Source: a virus
Virus record (IMG/VR): IMGVR_UViG_3300046532_001026
Location: 1 to 21,939 of that record
Reading direction: 5' to 3' (one strand)
DNA: 21,939 nucleotides
Made by a program: the position numbers and the translations under genes. Positions 19,827-21,939 of this stretch are shown here, piece after piece. Numbering within the stretch: the stretch's first letter is position 1; every line of letters begins with the position of its first letter. The notes below the pieces were generated by a model. That model was not told where the DNA came from and did no database searches. It was given only the letters and a program-made list of their open reading frames with translations.

Positions 19827-20090
19827 ATGGTAGAAGAATTTAATCGTGATCTAATCGGTGCTGCTTTGCGAGCAGGCCCAGTTGTAATTGTATTTACTAA
19901 AGCGAATGGCGAGAGTCGTACTATGAAATGCACTCTAAAAGAATCTTTAATTCCTAGTATAAATATACCTAAAGGAGCAGAGTATAAGAAGAGTGCTGAA
20001 GTTTTGCCAGTATATGAATTAGACAATGGCTGGAGGTCCTTCCGTTGGGATTCATTGCAGTCTTGGGAAAATTTAACAACCTATAGGTAA
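19827..20090 (+). CDS. WYL_2/SH3-like phage protein
   Basis: 87 residues with AGGAGAG upstream of the ATG. VVIVFTKANGESRTMKCTLK, the Pro/Ile-rich middle, and VYELDNGWRSFRWDSLQSW match the WYL_2 pattern (Sm/SH3-like beta barrel; DUF2693) of T4-like and other phages (VTFTKxNGExRxMxCTL ... VWDxxxxGWRSFRWDS). Members are thought to bind small ligands or nucleic acids. A role as a small regulator is possible but not shown. Positioned between glutaredoxin and a small acidic protein in one operon. Confidence 0.82.
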   Translation: MVEEFNRDLIGAALRAGPVVIVFTKANGESRTMKCTLKESLIPSINIPKGAEYKKSAEVLPVYELDNGWRSFRWDSLQSWENLTTYR

Positions 20091-20096
20091 AGTAAC

Positions 20097-20264
20097 ATGT
20101 CAGAAACATCAAATAAAAGCGACTTCATTGATGAGATATATGTACCACAGAAGAGTGATGTATGTCCTACTCCTATTGTAGATTTCATCGACGAAGTATA
20201 TGTTCCTAAGAAGAAAGATAAAGATCTTACTAATAATTCAGAAGAAGAATCAAAATTAATTTAG
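20097..20264 (+). CDS. Small acidic protein with a duplicated motif
   Basis: 55 residues, starting six bases after the preceding stop. It contains two near-identical units, SDFIDEIYVPQKSD (residues 8-21) and VDFIDEVYVPKKKD (29-42), separated by a short Cys/Pro linker (VCPTPI), and a charged Asn/Glu tail. Repeated short linear motifs suggest a bivalent binding peptide, for example for two copies of one partner. No strong ribosome site (AGGTAAAGTAAC). The frame, the repeat and tight packing support coding. Function unknown. Confidence 0.62.
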   Translation: MSETSNKSDFIDEIYVPQKSDVCPTPIVDFIDEVYVPKKKDKDLTNNSEEESKLI

Positions 20265-20277
20265 GGTGGATGTAAAT

Positions 20278-21282
20278 ATGTCATTGAAAATTATCATGGA
20301 TACAAATGATATCGAGCGCAATGAAATGAATGTTAACGCTATGGGTGGCACCGAGATGATGCAAAAATCACTTCACGAACGGTTGCCCACTGATATCCGA
20401 GATAAGTTTCAAATCATCCCTTCTAGGGTTCGTTCTCTGGACTCTAATAAACTTCCTATTCTCTGGCTACACGATTTGGTGGAAGATCCTGAGTCAGAAC
20501 ACCTTAAAGATCCCCAAAGTAGAAGTAGGTTCAAGCGACTCGTCTTCGTTTCTCATTGGCAGTTTGCAACCTACCACAAGATGCTAGGTATTCCTTATAA
20601 CGAGTCAATCGTTTTAAGGAACGCTATTGTACCAATCCCTAATCATACAAAACCAAAGGACGGTCCAATACGCCTCATCTATCATACCACTCCTCATCGT
20701 GGTCTTGATATCCTCGTTGCTGTCTTTGAGAAAATGGTTGAGAAATGGGGAGATAGAATTCATCTAGATGTGTATTCTTCTTTTAAAGTATATGGTTGGG
20801 AACAGCGAGACGAAGAGTATAAACCCATCTTTGATCGATGCAGGGCTCATGATAATATTACTTATCATGGGGCCGTGCCAAATCAAGAAGTACGTACAGC
20901 ATTAGAGAATTCACATATTTTCGCATATCCTTGTACTTGGCAAGAAACTTCTTGTCTAGCTGCTATTGAAGCTATGAGTGCTGGTTGTGCTATTGTATGT
21001 CCTTCTTTATCTGCTCTGCCTGAGACTACTTCTAACTTTGCTCTAATGTATCCTTATGATGAAGATAAGATGCAACATGCACATATGTTTTATCAAGTAT
21101 TAGATGCTGCAATTGAAGGTTTCTGGGAAGATGATATGCAGACTAAATTAGAATTTCAACGTTTATATACTAATACTTTCTATAGTTGGGATTTACGAAT
21201 TCAAGAATGGGAAGGCCTACTTAGGTCTATTGCCGAACAAGAAAAAGAAGAAATCATTCTCCCAACAATGGAATCTCAATAG
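20278..21282 (+). CDS. Glycosyltransferase family 4 (GT-B fold)
   Basis: 334 residues from ATG 20278, eight bases after AGGGTGG; a GTG at 20266 is less likely. GGTEMMQKSLHERL near residue 23 is the N-terminal acceptor-side loop of GT4 enzymes. The donor domain carries IRLIYHTTPHRGLDILVAVF, NITYHGAVPNQEVRTALENS and TWQETSCLAAIEAMSAGCAI, with the E-x7-E pair Glu223/Glu231. It would transfer a sugar from a nucleotide donor. It is separate from the sugar operon at 10279-16277 but may serve the same glycan or phage glycosylation. Donor unknown. It ends five bases from a convergent minus-strand gene. Confidence 0.85.
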   Translation: MSLKIIMDTNDIERNEMNVNAMGGTEMMQKSLHERLPTDIRDKFQIIPSRVRSLDSNKLPILWLHDLVEDPESEHLKDPQSRSRFKRLVFVSHWQFATYHKMLGIPYNESIVLRNAIVPIPNHTKPKDGPIRLIYHTTPHRGLDILVAVFEKMVEKWGDRIHLDVYSSFKVYGWEQRDEEYKPIFDRCRAHDNITYHGAVPNQEVRTALENSHIFAYPCTWQETSCLAAIEAMSAGCAIVCPSLSALPETTSNFALMYPYDEDKMQHAHMFYQVLDAAIEGFWEDDMQTKLEFQRLYTNTFYSWDLRIQEWEGLLRSIAEQEKEEIILPTMESQ

Positions 21283-21287
21283 ATTAA

Positions 21288-21803
21288 TTACTTATTCATA
21301 TTATTTAATGGATTGGTTAGTGCTTCTTCTAGTTGCTCTTTAAGCTTCTTTTCAAGTCTTCCCATAGAAGCATCTATACGATCCTCAACTTCGCGCATAC
21401 GATCACGGGTATCTTTCTCTGACTCACGACTTACAATTTCAACTTCACGCAATGTAGAATCTACAGAACGCTGAGTTTCTTTAACTCTACGTTCTGTAGA
21501 CTCAGTTCGCACCTCAATTCTCTGTATATCTTTTTTAAGATCCATTTTGATGTCTCTGGTATAACCTTGAGCACTTACGACTTGCTCTTCCATTACAGCA
21601 ATTTTCTCTTTCATCGATGAAAGATCAGGAGCGACATAACTTTCAATCTTGACTTTCATGTCTTGGTAGTCTTTATATACTTCAAAGCCTCCATACAACC
21701 CTCCTACGATTGATGCAACTGCGGTTGCGTATAGGAATATCTTTCCTACTTTCCCCCCCGCTTTTACTTTCACACCACCAATATTTAATTCTTGTTCGGC
21801 CAT
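21288..21803 (-). CDS. Membrane-anchored coiled-coil protein
   Basis: 171 residues on the minus strand. After a polar leader (MAEQELNIGGVKVKAGGKVG), one hydrophobic helix (KIFLYATAVASIVGGLYGGF, about 21-40) anchors it; residues 60-160 are a charged coiled coil (RIEVRTESTERRVKETQRSV then DSTLREVEIVSRESEKD). I recall marine-phage proteins starting similarly (MAEEKLTIGNxxTxAG) next to virion genes, function unassigned. It may be another lysis or virion-membrane protein. Start overlaps the stop of the next minus-strand gene (TAATG). Confidence 0.72.
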   Translation of the reverse strand: MAEQELNIGGVKVKAGGKVGKIFLYATAVASIVGGLYGGFEVYKDYQDMKVKIESYVAPDLSSMKEKIAVMEEQVVSAQGYTRDIKMDLKKDIQRIEVRTESTERRVKETQRSVDSTLREVEIVSRESEKDTRDRMREVEDRIDASMGRLEKKLKEQLEEALTNPLNNMNK

Positions 21804-21939
21804 TACTTGTCTCCGTATTGTTGTCTAACCATACTACGATGTAGTTCGTCGCTGGCCCCATTAAAGAATCTTGCGTGTGGATTATCATATGTTGTTTGTT
21901 CAGGATATATATCTTTGGTTTCATATAGTGATACTACTT
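21803..21939 (-). CDS. C-terminal end of a minus-strand protein, cut by window edge
   Basis: Only the last 44 codons are visible on the minus strand, ending at TAA (21805-21803) that overlaps the start of the coiled-coil gene. The residues (ETKDIYPEQTTYDNPHARFF then NGASDELHRSMVRQQYGDK) are polar and aromatic with no known motif. The open frame and TAATG overlap with the next gene support it as the upstream member of a minus-strand operon. Function not determinable from this fragment. Confidence 0.6.
   Translation of the reverse strand, partial: VVSLYETKDIYPEQTTYDNPHARFFNGASDELHRSMVRQQYGDK

Noticed and set aside
19958-19965. Second TATAAATA octamer
   Set aside because: It lies in the middle of the WYL_2-like gene and has no gene start close behind it; expected by chance in AT-rich DNA.
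1-21939. CRISPR array, anti-CRISPR island, retron or diversity-generating retroelement
   Set aside because: No regularly spaced direct repeats, no reverse transcriptase and no template/variable repeat pair were seen; the only repeated units are the promoter cassettes.

Overview
The window reads as part of the genome of a tailed phage (Caudoviricetes) infecting a Gram-negative host. It is AT-rich and packed with short, mostly plus-strand genes that often overlap by 1-4 bases. It has virion-type proteins, a GH19 endolysin with a spanin-like pair, a phage-type DNA primase, ThyX, a B12-dependent ribonucleotide reductase and many small unknown proteins. The gene mix resembles marine myoviruses (T4-superfamily, pelagiphage or cyanophage-like), but that placement is by recall and no photosynthesis gene is visible. 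The spanin-like pair and the surface-sugar genes point to a host with an outer membrane and LPS or capsule. No tRNA, rRNA, CRISPR array, integrase or insertion sequence was found.

Layout. (1) 1-3101: end of a virion or morphogenesis module, with a cut-off charged protein, a SAP/HeH-like protein, two structural proteins, a GNRA-capped hairpin lying inside a 27-codon leader ORF, and two phage-conserved unknowns. (2) 3125-5868: a lysis and membrane region with a one-TM miniprotein, GH19 endolysin, i-spanin-like protein, lipoprotein, a holin-like two-TM protein and an XhlA-like coiled-coil membrane protein. (3) 5869-6011: a 143-bp control region with a consensus sigma70 promoter facing right and a weaker candidate facing left. 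(4) 6012-10304: primase, ThyX, class II RNR, a zinc-ribbon miniprotein and a GIY-YIG endonuclease. (5) 10279-16277: a surface-sugar operon with a PhyH-like dioxygenase, cupin, GT11-like transferase, sugar N-formyltransferase, short DegT-type aminotransferase, GDP-mannose 4,6-dehydratase, DxD glycosyltransferase and a KpsS-like transferase, followed by a stand-alone PurS. (6) 16728-17983: near-identical strong promoters, each followed by one or two tiny genes; in two cases the stop codon of one gene lies inside the -35 box of the next promoter. (7) 17988-21282: HAD nucleotidase, phage-conserved unknowns, glutaredoxin, WYL_2-like protein and a GT4 glycosyltransferase. (8) 21288-21939: minus-strand, convergent genes, probably the edge of another module.

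How the parts fit. The promoter at 5960-5988 probably drives DNA precursor synthesis (RNR, ThyX; glutaredoxin and nucleotidase come later) together with priming. The sugar operon contains the three enzyme types that in Brucella-like bacteria convert GDP-mannose to GDP-N-formylperosamine (dehydratase, aminotransferase, formyltransferase) plus several transferases. This suggests the phage remodels the host surface or decorates its own products. The five rightward promoters share TTGAC(A/T), a 17-bp spacer and TATAAT; four of them also share the downstream leader. They probably make a burst of early small proteins by host RNA polymerase. All functions are inferred from reading motifs by eye; no database search was run.
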